From Bog-532 sp963830385 (GTDB taxonomy: Bacteria > Actinomycetota > Actinomycetes > Streptosporangiales > Streptosporangiaceae), in NCBI GenBank assembly GCA_963830385.1, contig CAWHMD010000009.1:186001-250000 (forward strand): a DNA stretch of 64,000 bases, read 5' to 3'. Below the pieces are notes generated by a model. That model was not told where the DNA came from, ran no database searches, and worked only from the letters and a program-made list of their open reading frames with translations. Of the stretch, positions 17,247-25,814 are shown piece after piece. How positions within the stretch are numbered: the stretch's first letter is position 1; each line of letters opens with the position of its first letter. The position numbers were made by a program, and so were the translations under genes.

Positions 17247-17753
17247 ATGCCCGTCCGTCGTCTTAACCATGCCGTTCTCTACGTCCGCGACCTGGCCAGC
17301 ACGGTCAGCTTTTACCGCGACACGCTCGGTTTCCAGATCCGTACCGAGGTGCCCGGCCGGGCCGCTTTCCTGCGTGCCCCCGGCTCCGCCAACGACCACG
17401 ACCTGGGCCTGTTCGAAGTGGCCGGGGCGGCCCCGGCCGCCGGCGGCCCGGGGTCCCAGATCGGCCTGTACCACCTGGCCTGGGAGGTCGGCACGCTGAG
17501 GGACCTGGCTGAGGTGCGCGAGAAGCTGGCCGCCGCCGGCGCCCTGGTGGGGCAGAGCGATCACCGCGTGTCCAAGTCCCTGTACGCCAAGGACCCGAAC
17601 GGCATCGAGTTCGAAGTCATGTGGCGGGTGCCCGCCGAGGACTGGGAACGCGAGCTCAGCGAGGGCGACCCGATCGCCCCGCTCGACCTCGACGCCGCCC
17701 TGGCCCGCTGGGGCGACCGGGAGACCGGGGCCGCCGCCGGCTCGGCCACCTGA
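17247..17753 (+). CDS. VOC-superfamily (glyoxalase/extradiol dioxygenase-like) protein
   Basis: The 168-aa single-module VOC protein has paired beta-alpha-beta units: LNHAVLYVRDLASTVSFYRD with TLGFQIRTEVPGRAAFLRAP, then GLYHLAWEVGTL and LYAKDPNGIEFEVMW. The metal ligands of the fold are visible: His in LNHAV, His in LYHLAW and Glu in GIEFEV. This resembles catechol-2,3-dioxygenase-type halves. The substrate is not predictable. Start ATG 17247 is preceded by GGGGAAAG. Confidence 0.83.
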   Translation: MPVRRLNHAVLYVRDLASTVSFYRDTLGFQIRTEVPGRAAFLRAPGSANDHDLGLFEVAGAAPAAGGPGSQIGLYHLAWEVGTLRDLAEVREKLAAAGALVGQSDHRVSKSLYAKDPNGIEFEVMWRVPAEDWERELSEGDPIAPLDLDAALARWGDRETGAAAGSAT

Positions 17754-17799
17754 CCTCCCGCGCACCCGCCCGACTGCCCTCCAGCCTCACCAGCCACAG

Positions 17800-19029
17800 C
17801 TAGCTCAGCAGCCCCGGGTACAGCAGCGCCAGCTGATGCGGGTAACCGGCGATCAGCCGCAGCTCATCGTCGGTGAGCGGGCGCCCGGTGGCTGACGCGC
17901 AGAGCTGCACCAGCTGGAACACCAGCTCCTGGTCCCCGTCGGCGATCTCGATGCCGAGCTCGCCGAGCACGTGCCAGAACCCCGCCTGCCCCCCGTACTC
18001 GCCGGTGAGCACCACCCGTCCCTCCCGCCGGAACCAGTCGTGCGGGAACGGCCCCAGCGTGCCGTCGTCGTACAGCTCGTAGTTCCTCCGGTCCTTCAGC
18101 GCCCCGTCGGCGTGGATCCCCGACTCGTGCGCGAACGCGTTCACGCCCACCCCCGGCTGGGCCTGGGGGAGCGGCTGGCCGAACGCGTAGCTGGCCCACA
18201 GCGCGAAGCGGCGGGCCCACGACAGGTCCAGCGGGTCGCCGAGGCTGGCCCGCCCGGCCACCCCGAACGCGTGCTGGAAGGCCAGGATGCAGGACAGCAG
18301 GTCGGCGTTGCCGGCCCGCTCGCCGATGCCGTTGACGCAGGTGTTCACCCAGGCGTCCTGGCCGGCGTCGAGGTCCCCGAGTGCCCCCGACACCGAGTTC
18401 GCCACCGCCATGCCCAGGTCGTTGTGGCAGTGCGTCTCCACCGGCAGCTGGACGGCCGCCGCCAGCTTGGCGAACCGCTCGCGGATCCGCTCCGGGCTGT
18501 CGCCGCCGATCGTGTCGCAGTAGCGGATCCGGCTGGCCCCGGCCTCCTTGGCGGCCTGCGCGAACTCCAGCAGGAACCCGTCGTCGGTCCGCGATCCGTC
18601 CTCGGCGTTGACCCCGATGGTCTGCGCGCCACCGTCGCGGGCGGTGGTCACCGCCGCGGTCATCTCGCCGATGATGGCCGCCCGGTCCAGCCGCCCGCGG
18701 AACTTGTGGGCGATCATCTGGTCCGACGTCGAGATCGACAGGTTGTAGTGGGCCAGGCCGAGCGGCGCCGCCCCGGCGACGTCGCCGCTGACCGCCCGGC
18801 ACCAGCCGGACAGCCGCAGGTCACCGAACGCCCCGGCCTCCGCCAGCGCCACGTTCGCGCGGACGTACGGGACCTCGTGGAACAGGAACGGGAAGCCGAT
18901 CTCGGACTGGGCGACGCCGAGCTTGCCCAGGTAGAAGTTGACCATCGTCTTGCCGAACTTGGACAGCCCGGTGCGTGCCGTCTGCACGCCGTCCCGGTTG
19001 GTCACGTCCAGGAAATGAACCGCTGGCAT
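17800..19029 (-). CDS. Homocitrate synthase/isopropylmalate synthase-like (HMGL-fold) enzyme
   Basis: This 409-aa TIM-barrel acyltransferase condenses an acyl-CoA (usually acetyl-CoA) with a 2-oxoacid. Motifs are FLDVTNRDGVQTARTG (metal Asp and catalytic Arg), the metal-binding HCHNDLGMAVANSV and NTCVNGIGERAGNADL. FAHESGIHADG near residue 300 is as in homocitrate and Re-citrate synthases. It lacks the long C-terminal regulatory domain of LeuA. ATG 19029 has AGGAGG upstream, so an ORF extension to 19089 is rejected. It is divergent from an HTH-citrate synthase fusion. The 2-oxoacid (2-oxoglutarate, oxaloacetate or other) cannot be read from sequence. Confidence 0.85.
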   Translation of the reverse strand: MPAVHFLDVTNRDGVQTARTGLSKFGKTMVNFYLGKLGVAQSEIGFPFLFHEVPYVRANVALAEAGAFGDLRLSGWCRAVSGDVAGAAPLGLAHYNLSISTSDQMIAHKFRGRLDRAAIIGEMTAAVTTARDGGAQTIGVNAEDGSRTDDGFLLEFAQAAKEAGASRIRYCDTIGGDSPERIRERFAKLAAAVQLPVETHCHNDLGMAVANSVSGALGDLDAGQDAWVNTCVNGIGERAGNADLLSCILAFQHAFGVAGRASLGDPLDLSWARRFALWASYAFGQPLPQAQPGVGVNAFAHESGIHADGALKDRRNYELYDDGTLGPFPHDWFRREGRVVLTGEYGGQAGFWHVLGELGIEIADGDQELVFQLVQLCASATGRPLTDDELRLIAGYPHQLALLYPGLLS

Positions 19030-19083
19030 GAACGCCTCCTCGTGGGAATCCCTTTCCTCACCATTGACGATGGCTCCAGCCTT

Positions 19084-19105
19084 AATCAATATTGATTTTG
19101 ATCAA
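19084..19105. promoter_or_regulatory. Double palindrome between the two synthase genes
   Basis: AATCAATATTGATT (19084-19097) is a perfect 14-bp palindrome. TTGATCAA (19098-19105) is a second palindrome directly next to it, and both share the half-site TTGAT/ATCAA. The sequence is A+T rich in a GC-rich genome and sits 38-59 bp from the two start codons. It probably binds a regulator controlling both genes. The HTH of the neighbouring fusion protein is an obvious candidate, but this is an inference. Confidence 0.65.
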
Positions 19106-19142
19106 CCTGAAAACGTTCCTGCCTGCCGCTGAGGAGGACGCG

Positions 19143-20453
19143 ATGGCGGAGCAGATCGGCGCGGCCGAGGCCGCCCGCCGCCTCGGGGTCAAGCCGGCCA
19201 CCCTCTACGCCTACGTGAGCCGGGGTGTCCTCTCCCGGCGCAAGGACCCGGCCGGGCGCACCAGCCGGTTCGACGCGGGGGAGATCGAGGACCTCGCCCG
19301 TCGCGGGCGGCCACGGCGGCCGGCCAACGCCGCCGACATCGTGGTCGAATCAGCCCTCACCGAGATCGACGGCGCCCAGTTCCGCTACCGCGGCCTTGAC
19401 GTCACGGGCCTCGCCACCCGCCGCTCCTTCGAGGAGGTCGCCGAGTTCCTGTGGACCGGCGAGTTCCCCGCCCCCGCCAGCCAGCCCAGCCGCACCACCC
19501 CCGCAAATCACTTCAGCCCCTCAAGCCACTCCAGCCCCTGGCAAGCCCGTCCCGATGCCCTGGCCGTCGGCCGCGCCGCTCAGGCCGCCCTGCCGGCCGA
19601 AGCGCTGCCGCTGGAGCGGCTCCAGGTCGTCGTCCCCGCCATGGCCGCCACCGACCCGCTGCGGCTACAGCTCGACCCGCCCGCCGTGCAGGCCGCCGCC
19701 CGGGGCCTGATCGCGGGCCTGGTGGACTGTCTGCCGTCGCCCGCTGGGCCCGGTCCCGCGGACCCCCGGGCCGGGGACGACCCGCCCGCGCCGGCTGCCC
19801 CGATCGCCGAACGCCTGTGGTCCCGCCTGTCCGGGCACCGCCCCGCCCCGGGCCTGCTGGCCGCGTTGCGGGCCGCGCTGGTGCTGCTGGCCGATCACGA
19901 GCTGGCCGCCTCCACGCTGGCCGCCCGGGTGGCGGCCAGCGTTCGCGCCGATCCCTACGCGGTGGTGGCGACCGGGCTGGGGGCGGTCGGCGGCGCGCTG
20001 CACGGAGGCGCCTCGCTCGGCGTGGAGAGCCTGCTGACCGCGGCCGGCACCCCGGCCGGGGTGCCGGCCGTTATCCGCGACCGGCTGCGCCGTGGTGAGC
20101 GGGTGCCGGGCTTCGGGCACTTCGTCTACCGCACCGGTGACCCACGGGCGGCGCTGCTGCTGGACCTGGTCCGGCGGGCCGCGCCGCGCTCGCGCACGCT
20201 GGCCGTCGCCGACGCGGTCCAGGCCGAGATGACCGGCCGCGGCCTGCCCGGGCCGAACATCGACTTCGCGCTGGCCGTGCTGGCCCGGGTGGCGGGCATG
20301 ACGGACGGGGCCGGCGAGGCGATCTTCGCGGTCGCCCGGACCGCGGGCTGGACCGCGCACGCGATGGAAGAGTACGCGCGGGCCACCCCGTTGCGCCCGC
20401 GGGCGGTCTACGTCGGGCCGCCGCCCCGGGACGCCCGCCCTCAGGGCAGCTGA
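19143..20453 (+). CDS. MerR-like HTH fused to citrate synthase domain
   Basis: The first 60 residues are a MerR/excisionase-type winged helix (IGAAEAARRLGVKPATLYAY, VSRGVLSRRKDPAGRTSRFD). The rest is a citrate synthase domain (436 aa in all). Catalytic positions are kept: His in GGALHGGASLGVE, His in PGFGHFVYRTGDPRA and Asp in PNIDFALAVLARVAGM. This suggests an active enzyme and not only a sensor. A Pro/Ser-rich insertion follows the ...FLWTGEFPAP segment. ATG 19143 follows GAGGAGG. HTH-citrate synthases are known in actinobacteria. Whether the HTH binds DNA, and which 2-oxoacid is used, is unknown. It is divergent from an HMGL-type condensing enzyme. Confidence 0.85.
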   Translation: MAEQIGAAEAARRLGVKPATLYAYVSRGVLSRRKDPAGRTSRFDAGEIEDLARRGRPRRPANAADIVVESALTEIDGAQFRYRGLDVTGLATRRSFEEVAEFLWTGEFPAPASQPSRTTPANHFSPSSHSSPWQARPDALAVGRAAQAALPAEALPLERLQVVVPAMAATDPLRLQLDPPAVQAAARGLIAGLVDCLPSPAGPGPADPRAGDDPPAPAAPIAERLWSRLSGHRPAPGLLAALRAALVLLADHELAASTLAARVAASVRADPYAVVATGLGAVGGALHGGASLGVESLLTAAGTPAGVPAVIRDRLRRGERVPGFGHFVYRTGDPRAALLLDLVRRAAPRSRTLAVADAVQAEMTGRGLPGPNIDFALAVLARVAGMTDGAGEAIFAVARTAGWTAHAMEEYARATPLRPRAVYVGPPPRDARPQGS

Positions 20454-21211
20454 GGACGCTCCGCCGGGCGGCTCATGGTCTCGATCGTGCCCTTGTAGGC
20501 CAGCCCGCGGATGTGCAGGACGGGGGCGTCCGGGGCCAGCGCCAGGCCGTTGTCGGTGTCCTCGGCGCCCTGGTTGATCCCGAACCCGGTCATCTCCACC
20601 CGGATCCCGGGCGGTACCAGCACGGTGATCTGCGACTTGTAGGCCACCGCCCGGATCGTCGTCACCGGGCCCTGCAGCTCCGCCGCCCGCAGGTCCAGCA
20701 GCCCGCTGCCCTTGTAGACCACGGTGGTGTAGCGCTCCGGCACCCGCCAGCGGCCGGCCCGGCGCACCGTCCCCTTGTAGGCGACCGCCAGCCGTCCGGG
20801 CGCGACCCCGGTCACCGGCGCCGGCCGGGCCCCGGCGGCCCCGGCCACCGCGGGCAGATCGGTCAGCACCGTGTCCAGCTCGGCGTGGGTCTTGGCGGTC
20901 AGCGCCGCCCGCATCCGCTCGTCGAACTCGGTGTCGTCCAGGCGGCCCTCGGCGAACGCGTCCTGCAGCCGTCCGGCCACCACGTCCCGCTCCGCGTTCG
21001 ACGCCCGCAACGTCCCCGCTCCGGCACCCTCAGCCGCAACACCGGCCCCGTCGCCAGCCGCGGCCCCCGCCGTAGCCGTGCCCGCCGCAGCAGCCGTCCC
21101 TGTCTCCGCAACACCGGCCCCGGCAGCAACACCGGCCCCGGCAGCAACACCAGCTGCCCCAGGAGCCGCCTCGTTCACTTTGGCCCCGTCCGCCACGTAA
21201 TCCGCTTCCAC
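20441..21211 (-). CDS. DUF1707 domain protein
   Basis: The 256-aa protein has three parts. First is a long Ala/Gly low-complexity head (about residues 15-65). Next is the DUF1707 (SHOCT-like) motif LRASNAERDVVAGRLQDAFA, EGRLDDTEFDERMRAALTAK, THAELDTVLTDLP. Last is a C-terminal beta domain with repeated AYKG/VYKG turns (LAVAYKGTVRRAG, TTVVYKGSGLLDL, GLAYKGTIETM), resembling the LiaF-type cell-wall-stress domain. No membrane helix is visible. It probably acts in envelope sensing, by family resemblance. The 3' end overlaps the end of the citrate synthase gene by 13 nt. Confidence 0.75.
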   Translation of the reverse strand: MEADYVADGAKVNEAAPGAAGVAAGAGVAAGAGVAETGTAAAAGTATAGAAAGDGAGVAAEGAGAGTLRASNAERDVVAGRLQDAFAEGRLDDTEFDERMRAALTAKTHAELDTVLTDLPAVAGAAGARPAPVTGVAPGRLAVAYKGTVRRAGRWRVPERYTTVVYKGSGLLDLRAAELQGPVTTIRAVAYKSQITVLVPPGIRVEMTGFGINQGAEDTDNGLALAPDAPVLHIRGLAYKGTIETMSRPAERPQLP

Positions 21212-21236
21212 CGTCGTCCCCTTCCGGCGTGCCCCG

Positions 21237-22343
21237 TCAGACTCTGCAATCGCGATGTATCTTAACGCGGTCGCAGCTTTTCCAAAAGGGATATTCGGCG
21301 ACGGATAATAAGCGCTTGGGGACGGCGCCGCGCAAGATCGCGAACGCGCCCAGGCGCGCCCCGATCGTGGCGATCACCGCGATCGGCAGGATCTGCGGCA
21401 GCTCGGCCGCCGGGACCAGGGCCACCGCGAGGAAGGCCAGCGCCACCCCGCCGATCGCCACCGCCAGCGCCGCCAGCGCCCGGCGGCCGCGCAGCGTCCG
21501 GCGCACCAGCAACCGGGCCTCCGGTGGCAGCCGCAGCACCATCCAGGCGAAGCTGGCCACCGCGATCACGCAGAGCACGGTCAGCCCGATCGCGAACGGG
21601 AACCGGCCCAGATGCGCGATCACCGGAATCCAGATCAGCAGCAGCGCCGCCAGCGTGAACATGTAGATCATCCGGGACACCGTACGCAGGATCACCACGT
21701 CGATGTTCCGGCTGTAGACGTTCTCGGCCGGGGAGATCCGGGCCGCCCGGATGAAGTGCCGGACCGCCCCGCGGGTGTCGTGCCTGCGCAGCCGGATCCG
21801 GCCCAGCTCGTTCATCGCCCCGCTGTGCCCGGGGTCCAGCGCCAGGGCGCGCTCCTGGTGGATCCGGGCCGATTCCAGGTCGCCGGCCGCCAGGCTCACC
21901 TTGCCCGACAGGAAGTGCACGTCCGGCTCGTTCGGGGCCAGGCTGCGGGCCTGCTGGGCCGCGGCCGAGGCGATGTCCAGCCGCCGTGCCCCCAGCGCCG
22001 CCTGGGCCACGCAGATGTGCGCCTGCCAGTGCCCGGGGGCCAGCCGCCGGGCCTCCATGCCCGCCCGCAGGGCTTCCGGGTAGTTGTCGGTGTGCAGCAG
22101 CGCGTTGCTGGCCAGCCGGTGCGGCCACTCGTCGGCCGGGTCCAGCGACACCGCGCGGTTGGCCGCCTCTACCGCCTGCTGGTGCCGCCCGCCGCCCAGG
22201 TGCGCGCGGGCCAGCAGGCACCACGCCCGGGCGTTCTCCGGCTCGGCCGCGACCAGCCGGGCGAGTACCCCGCAGGCCTGGTCGTAGCGCTTCATGTCGA
22301 GCATCGCGTCGGCGCGCGCGAGCTCCTGCCTGAGCTCGGTCAT
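21237..22343 (-). CDS. TPR protein with C-terminal membrane helices
   Basis: The first 215 residues of this 368-aa protein are five to six tetratricopeptide repeats (AWCLLARAHLGGGRHQQAVE, AANRAVSLDPADEWPHRLAS, HICVAQAALGARRLDIASAA, AMNELGRIRLRRHDTRGAVR). About four hydrophobic segments follow at about 225-345. It is probably a membrane-bound scaffold with a cytoplasmic TPR face. It starts 13 nt after the AAA+ gene stop, so the two are surely one operon. It may be the membrane partner of that ATPase, but this is inference from linkage. Confidence 0.78.
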   Translation of the reverse strand: MTELRQELARADAMLDMKRYDQACGVLARLVAAEPENARAWCLLARAHLGGGRHQQAVEAANRAVSLDPADEWPHRLASNALLHTDNYPEALRAGMEARRLAPGHWQAHICVAQAALGARRLDIASAAAQQARSLAPNEPDVHFLSGKVSLAAGDLESARIHQERALALDPGHSGAMNELGRIRLRRHDTRGAVRHFIRAARISPAENVYSRNIDVVILRTVSRMIYMFTLAALLLIWIPVIAHLGRFPFAIGLTVLCVIAVASFAWMVLRLPPEARLLVRRTLRGRRALAALAVAIGGVALAFLAVALVPAAELPQILPIAVIATIGARLGAFAILRGAVPKRLLSVAEYPFWKSCDRVKIHRDCRV

Positions 22344-22356
22344 GCCCGGCGCATGC

Positions 22357-23673
22357 TCATATCAATCGGCGTTTCTTCAGGTACTCGGCGAGATCATCGT
22401 AAGCTCCGCCCTCGTTGGCGAACAGGGCGACGTTGCGCGCGGTGTCGAACCAGGCCCCCAGCGACGGCTTGACCTCGGCCGCCGAGGCTTCCAGGTCCGG
22501 CTGCCCGATCATCCGCGCCTCGCCCGTCTTGACGCTGTCCATCAGCGCCCGCTCCGAGGCCGTCTCGCAGATGTGCGCGATGTCCGCGCCCGAGTACCCG
22601 TCGGTCAGCTTGGCCAGCCGGCCCAGGTTCACCCCGGCCACCGGCCGGTCCCGCAGATGAAAACGGAAGATGGCCTCGCGGGCCGCGTTGTCCGGCGGCA
22701 GCACCAGCAGCGTCCGGTCGAACCGGCCCGGCCGCCGCAGCGCGCTGTCCACGTCCCACGGGTGGTTGGTTGCGGCCAGCAGGAACACCCCGTCGTTGCC
22801 GCCGTCCACGTCGTCCAGCTCCAGCAGTAGCTGGTTCACCGCGCTGCGCATCGGGGTGTTGCGCAGCTGGCTGCGCTTCTGCCCGATCGCGTCCACCTCG
22901 TCTAGGAACAGCACGCAGGGGGCGTTCCGGCGGGCGATCTCGAACAGCTCGTGGATGTTGCGCTCGCTCTGCCCCACGAACATGTCGATGATGTCCGCGA
23001 ACGAGACCGCCATGAACCGGGCCCCCAGCTCGCCCGCGACCGCCCGGGCGATGAACGTCTTGCCGCAGCCGGGCGGCCCGTACAGCAGCAGCCCGCCGCG
23101 CAGGCTCTTGCCGTACAGCTTGCGCAGCTCGGGGTTGCGCATCGGGGCCAGGAAGGCGGCCTCGAGCCGCTGCTTGACCTGGTCCATGCCGGCCACGTCG
23201 GCCAGCTTGAGGCTGCTCCGCTCGGCGTCATAGGCCTCGGCGGGCGCGCTGGCCGAATCGGCCGCGGTCTCCTCGCTGCCGACGAACATCGGCGGCAGCA
23301 CGTCGCTCAGCTCCGACTCGGCCTGAGACCAGTCGAAGTCGCCCGGCGCCCGGTCCCCCCGGCGCGGCGCGCCCTGCGGGGCGGCACCGGCCTCGGGGGC
23401 GCCAGTGGCGCCGGCCTCGGCGGCCCCGGAGTCGGCCGGGCCGGTTTCGGCGGCGCTGGCGCCCGAGCTCGCCCCGGCCGGCCGCTGCAGCAGCGCCAGC
23501 GCCTCGGTGTTACCGGGATCACGTTGCAGCACCGCGCCCACGTGCCGGATGGCCTCGTCCCGCTGGCCCGCCTGCATCAGCAAGCTGGCCAGGTGAACGC
23601 GCAGCGGGACATCGTCTGGCATGGCCTCGACGGCCTTGCGCAGACTGGCGAGCACGGTGAGATCGGGTTCCAT
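22357..23673 (-). CDS. AAA+ ATPase with N-terminal TPR
   Basis: This is a 438-aa, single-AAA-module protein. Residues 1-65 are a TPR pair (PLRVHLASLLMQAGQRDEAI, RHVGAVLQRDPGNTEALALL). An acidic linker and the AAA core follow: Walker A GPPGCGKT, Walker B CVLFLDEVDAIG, sensor LLAATNHPWDVD, arginine fingers RRPGRFDR and sensor 2 GYSGADIAHICE. This is the p97/FtsH/Vps4-like class that remodels proteins. ATG 23673 is chosen at the start of the TPR. An in-frame ATG at 23772 adds unconserved residues, and neither has a strong ribosome site. It is followed by a TPR membrane protein, so it probably works at the membrane. The substrate is unknown. Confidence 0.83.
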   Translation of the reverse strand: MEPDLTVLASLRKAVEAMPDDVPLRVHLASLLMQAGQRDEAIRHVGAVLQRDPGNTEALALLQRPAGASSGASAAETGPADSGAAEAGATGAPEAGAAPQGAPRRGDRAPGDFDWSQAESELSDVLPPMFVGSEETAADSASAPAEAYDAERSSLKLADVAGMDQVKQRLEAAFLAPMRNPELRKLYGKSLRGGLLLYGPPGCGKTFIARAVAGELGARFMAVSFADIIDMFVGQSERNIHELFEIARRNAPCVLFLDEVDAIGQKRSQLRNTPMRSAVNQLLLELDDVDGGNDGVFLLAATNHPWDVDSALRRPGRFDRTLLVLPPDNAAREAIFRFHLRDRPVAGVNLGRLAKLTDGYSGADIAHICETASERALMDSVKTGEARMIGQPDLEASAAEVKPSLGAWFDTARNVALFANEGGAYDDLAEYLKKRRLI

Positions 23674-23929
23674 GCGGCCGTCCGGTCTTGTCAGGATGGG
23701 ATCAGGCTCAAACTCAAACAGTACGGGGCCAGGCCGTGTGCGGGCGCCATGCCGGCCCACATAGCGGCCCATTGGTGGCTAATCCTGGTCAACGGTGCCG
23801 CTCGGCCGGGCGCAAACGGTTGCATCGTACAGCAACTGTCAGTCATGATGTGATAACTCCCCATAGCGCCGATAACGGGACGCGGAGGACGAAATCGCAG
23901 AAACGGCCAGGTCTAGGCTGGTAGGCGAG

Positions 23930-25303
23930 ATGCCGCTGCCGAAGACCGTCTTCCGTGATGTCTTCGCCATAGCGGAATTCCGGGCCCTGTGGCTGGCCCA
24001 GATCCTGTCGGTCGCCGGCGATCAGCTGGCTCGGGTGGCGCTCACCGTCCTCGTCTACGACCGCACCACCTCGGCGCTGCTGGCGGCGGTGACCTACGCG
24101 GCCAGCTTCGTGCCCACCTTCGTCGGCGGCGTGACGCTGGGCAGCCTGGCCGACCGGCTACCGCGCCGGGCGGTCATGATCGCGTGCGACCTCATCCGGG
24201 CCGGGCTGGTCCTGATCATGGCGATCCCCGGGGTGCCGGTGGCCGCGCTGGTCGTGCTGCTGTGCGCGGTGACGCTGGTCGGCGCGCCGTTCACGTCGGC
24301 CCGGGCCGCGGTCTACCCGGACGTGCTGCCCGGAGACCGGTACGTGCTCGGCACCGCGGTCACGCTCACCACCAACCAGCTGGCCCAGGTGATCGGGTTC
24401 GCGGTCGGTGGCACGCTGGTCGGCTTCCTCGGCGTCGGCCCCTCGCTGATCGCCGACGCTGCCACGTTCGCGGCCTCGGCGCTGATCGTCCGCGCCTGGA
24501 CCACGCGCCGCCCAGCCGCCCGCGGGACGGCCGAGGCGGCCCCGGTGCACGCGGCGGTGGACGCGGCGTCCGGCGTGTCCCGGGCGGATCGCCGTGGCCG
24601 CCTGCTGGCGGGCACCCGGCTGGTGTTCGCCCGCCCCGCGCTGCGCGACCCGATGCTGCTGGGCTGGCTGTGCGCGTTCTATAACGCCCCCGAGGCGATC
24701 GCCGTCCCGCTGGCCCGATCGCTGGGCGGCGGCTCGGTCGCCGTCGGCCTGATCCTGGCGGCCGAGCCGTTCGGCGCCATGCTCGGCTCGCTGGCCTTCA
24801 GCCGCCTGGTCACGCCGCCGCGGCGGCTGCGCTGGATGGGCCCACTGGCCACCGCGGCCAGCGCCGTCCTGGTGCTGTTCGCGTTCCGCCTCGGCCTGCC
24901 GGCGGTGCTGGCGGTGCTGTTCGCGGCGGGCGCGTTCGCCGCCTTCCAACTGGCCGCCAACGCCGCGTTCGTGGCGGCCGCCCCGCCGGACCGCCGCGGC
25001 GAGGCGTTCGGCCTGGCCCAGGGGGGCATGAGCCTCGGCCAGGGCCTGTTCATGGTGGCGGCCGGCGCCGCCGTTTCACTCGGCCCGCCCCACCTGGTCA
25101 TCGCCAGCTTCGGCGCCGCCGGCACGCTGGCCGCCCTGATCATCCTCCTGGACCGCGCCCGCACCGGCTCCAGTCCCGGCGGCCCACCCAGCACTGGGCC
25201 CACCGCCAGCCCCACCCGCCCCGGCGACCCACCCGGCACCGAGTCCACCGCCAGCCCCAACCGCCCCGGCGATCGACGCAGCACCGGCCCCACCGCCACC
25301 TGA
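23930..25303 (+). CDS. MFS transporter (DHA3/enterobactin-exporter-like)
   Basis: This 457-aa protein has 12 predicted membrane helices. The N-terminus FRALWLAQILSVAGDQLARV and the loop 2-3 motif GSLADRLPRRAVMI are typical of EntS-like or macrolide exporters. The central loop is charged (TTRRPAARGTAEAAP). The last 45 residues are a tail built of a 15-aa repeat (STGPTASPTRPGDPP-like, about 2.5 copies), encoded by 45-bp DNA repeats and probably not part of the transport fold. The substrate is unknown. It is divergent from the AAA+ operon across about 256 bp in which I see no clear operator. Confidence 0.82.
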   Translation: MPLPKTVFRDVFAIAEFRALWLAQILSVAGDQLARVALTVLVYDRTTSALLAAVTYAASFVPTFVGGVTLGSLADRLPRRAVMIACDLIRAGLVLIMAIPGVPVAALVVLLCAVTLVGAPFTSARAAVYPDVLPGDRYVLGTAVTLTTNQLAQVIGFAVGGTLVGFLGVGPSLIADAATFAASALIVRAWTTRRPAARGTAEAAPVHAAVDAASGVSRADRRGRLLAGTRLVFARPALRDPMLLGWLCAFYNAPEAIAVPLARSLGGGSVAVGLILAAEPFGAMLGSLAFSRLVTPPRRLRWMGPLATAASAVLVLFAFRLGLPAVLAVLFAAGAFAAFQLAANAAFVAAAPPDRRGEAFGLAQGGMSLGQGLFMVAAGAAVSLGPPHLVIASFGAAGTLAALIILLDRARTGSSPGGPPSTGPTASPTRPGDPPGTESTASPNRPGDRRSTGPTAT

Positions 25304-25517
25304 AGCCCCCGCCCCGCGCCAACCCGCCCAATGGCGCCATCGGGCGTGTCCCAGCGCGCCCAAAGACGCCATCGGGCAGGTGCCAACCCCATCCTCCGCC
25401 GGACGACGCCGACGGGACTAGCCATCCCGGCCCACCCCCGAGCGCAAGCTGCGCCCCACTCAACCCGCAAGCCACACCCGCCTCGCCAGCCTCCACAGTG
25501 GGCGTGACCCTTTGATG

Positions 25518-25558
25518 CGGGTACGTTTTCCCGCACTATCTGCGGGAAAGTGAACCCG
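25518..25558. repeat. 41-nt hairpin element, copy 1
   Basis: The arms are 18 nt: CGGGTACGTTTTCCCGCA and TGCGGGAAAGTGAACCCG. They pair except at three positions, around the 5-nt loop CTATC. There is no T-run after it. Its size, arm length, loop length and arm ends (CGGG...GCA) match copy 2 exactly. Confidence 0.7.
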
Positions 25559-25660
25559 AATCCTCCAGGCGCCGCGCACGGCTGCCCACTGGCACGCCCC
25601 ACCCGGCCCTCAAGCCCCACACGTCCCGCGAGCCTCACCACTAGGTGTGGACTTCCGACT

Positions 25661-25701
25661 CGGGAACACTTTTGCGCAGCACGTGCGCAAAAGTGTTCCC
25701 G
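25661..25701. repeat. 41-nt hairpin element, copy 2, perfect
   Basis: The arms CGGGAACACTTTTGCGCA and TGCGCAAAAGTGTTCCCG are perfect reverse complements around loop GCACG. It is 143 bp from copy 1, and the two left arms agree at 13 of 18 positions. It could be a protein-binding site, an RNA hairpin or a member of a small dispersed repeat family. Confidence 0.8.
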
Positions 25702-25760
25702 ACCTCACGAGCCCCTGCCCCAGCTGACCGGCCGGCCCGCCCTATCTGATAACAGCAAGA

Positions 25761-25814
25761 AGCGCCCAGCGCCCCAGCGCCCCAGCGCCCCAGCGCCCCA
25801 GCGCCCCAGCGCCC
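25761..25814. repeat. 8-bp tandem repeat (AGCGCCCC)n
   Basis: Five perfect AGCGCCCC units are flanked on each side by a 7-bp AGCGCCC unit. This is simple-sequence DNA, prone to slippage, and is non-coding. Confidence 0.85.

Noticed and set aside
25518..25701. Hairpins as rho-independent terminators
   Set aside because: No T-run follows either hairpin on either strand, and the first begins more than 200 bp after the MFS stop.
25761..25814. CRISPR-like array
   Set aside because: The unit is only 8 bp with no spacers; it is a simple tandem repeat. No cas genes are in the window.
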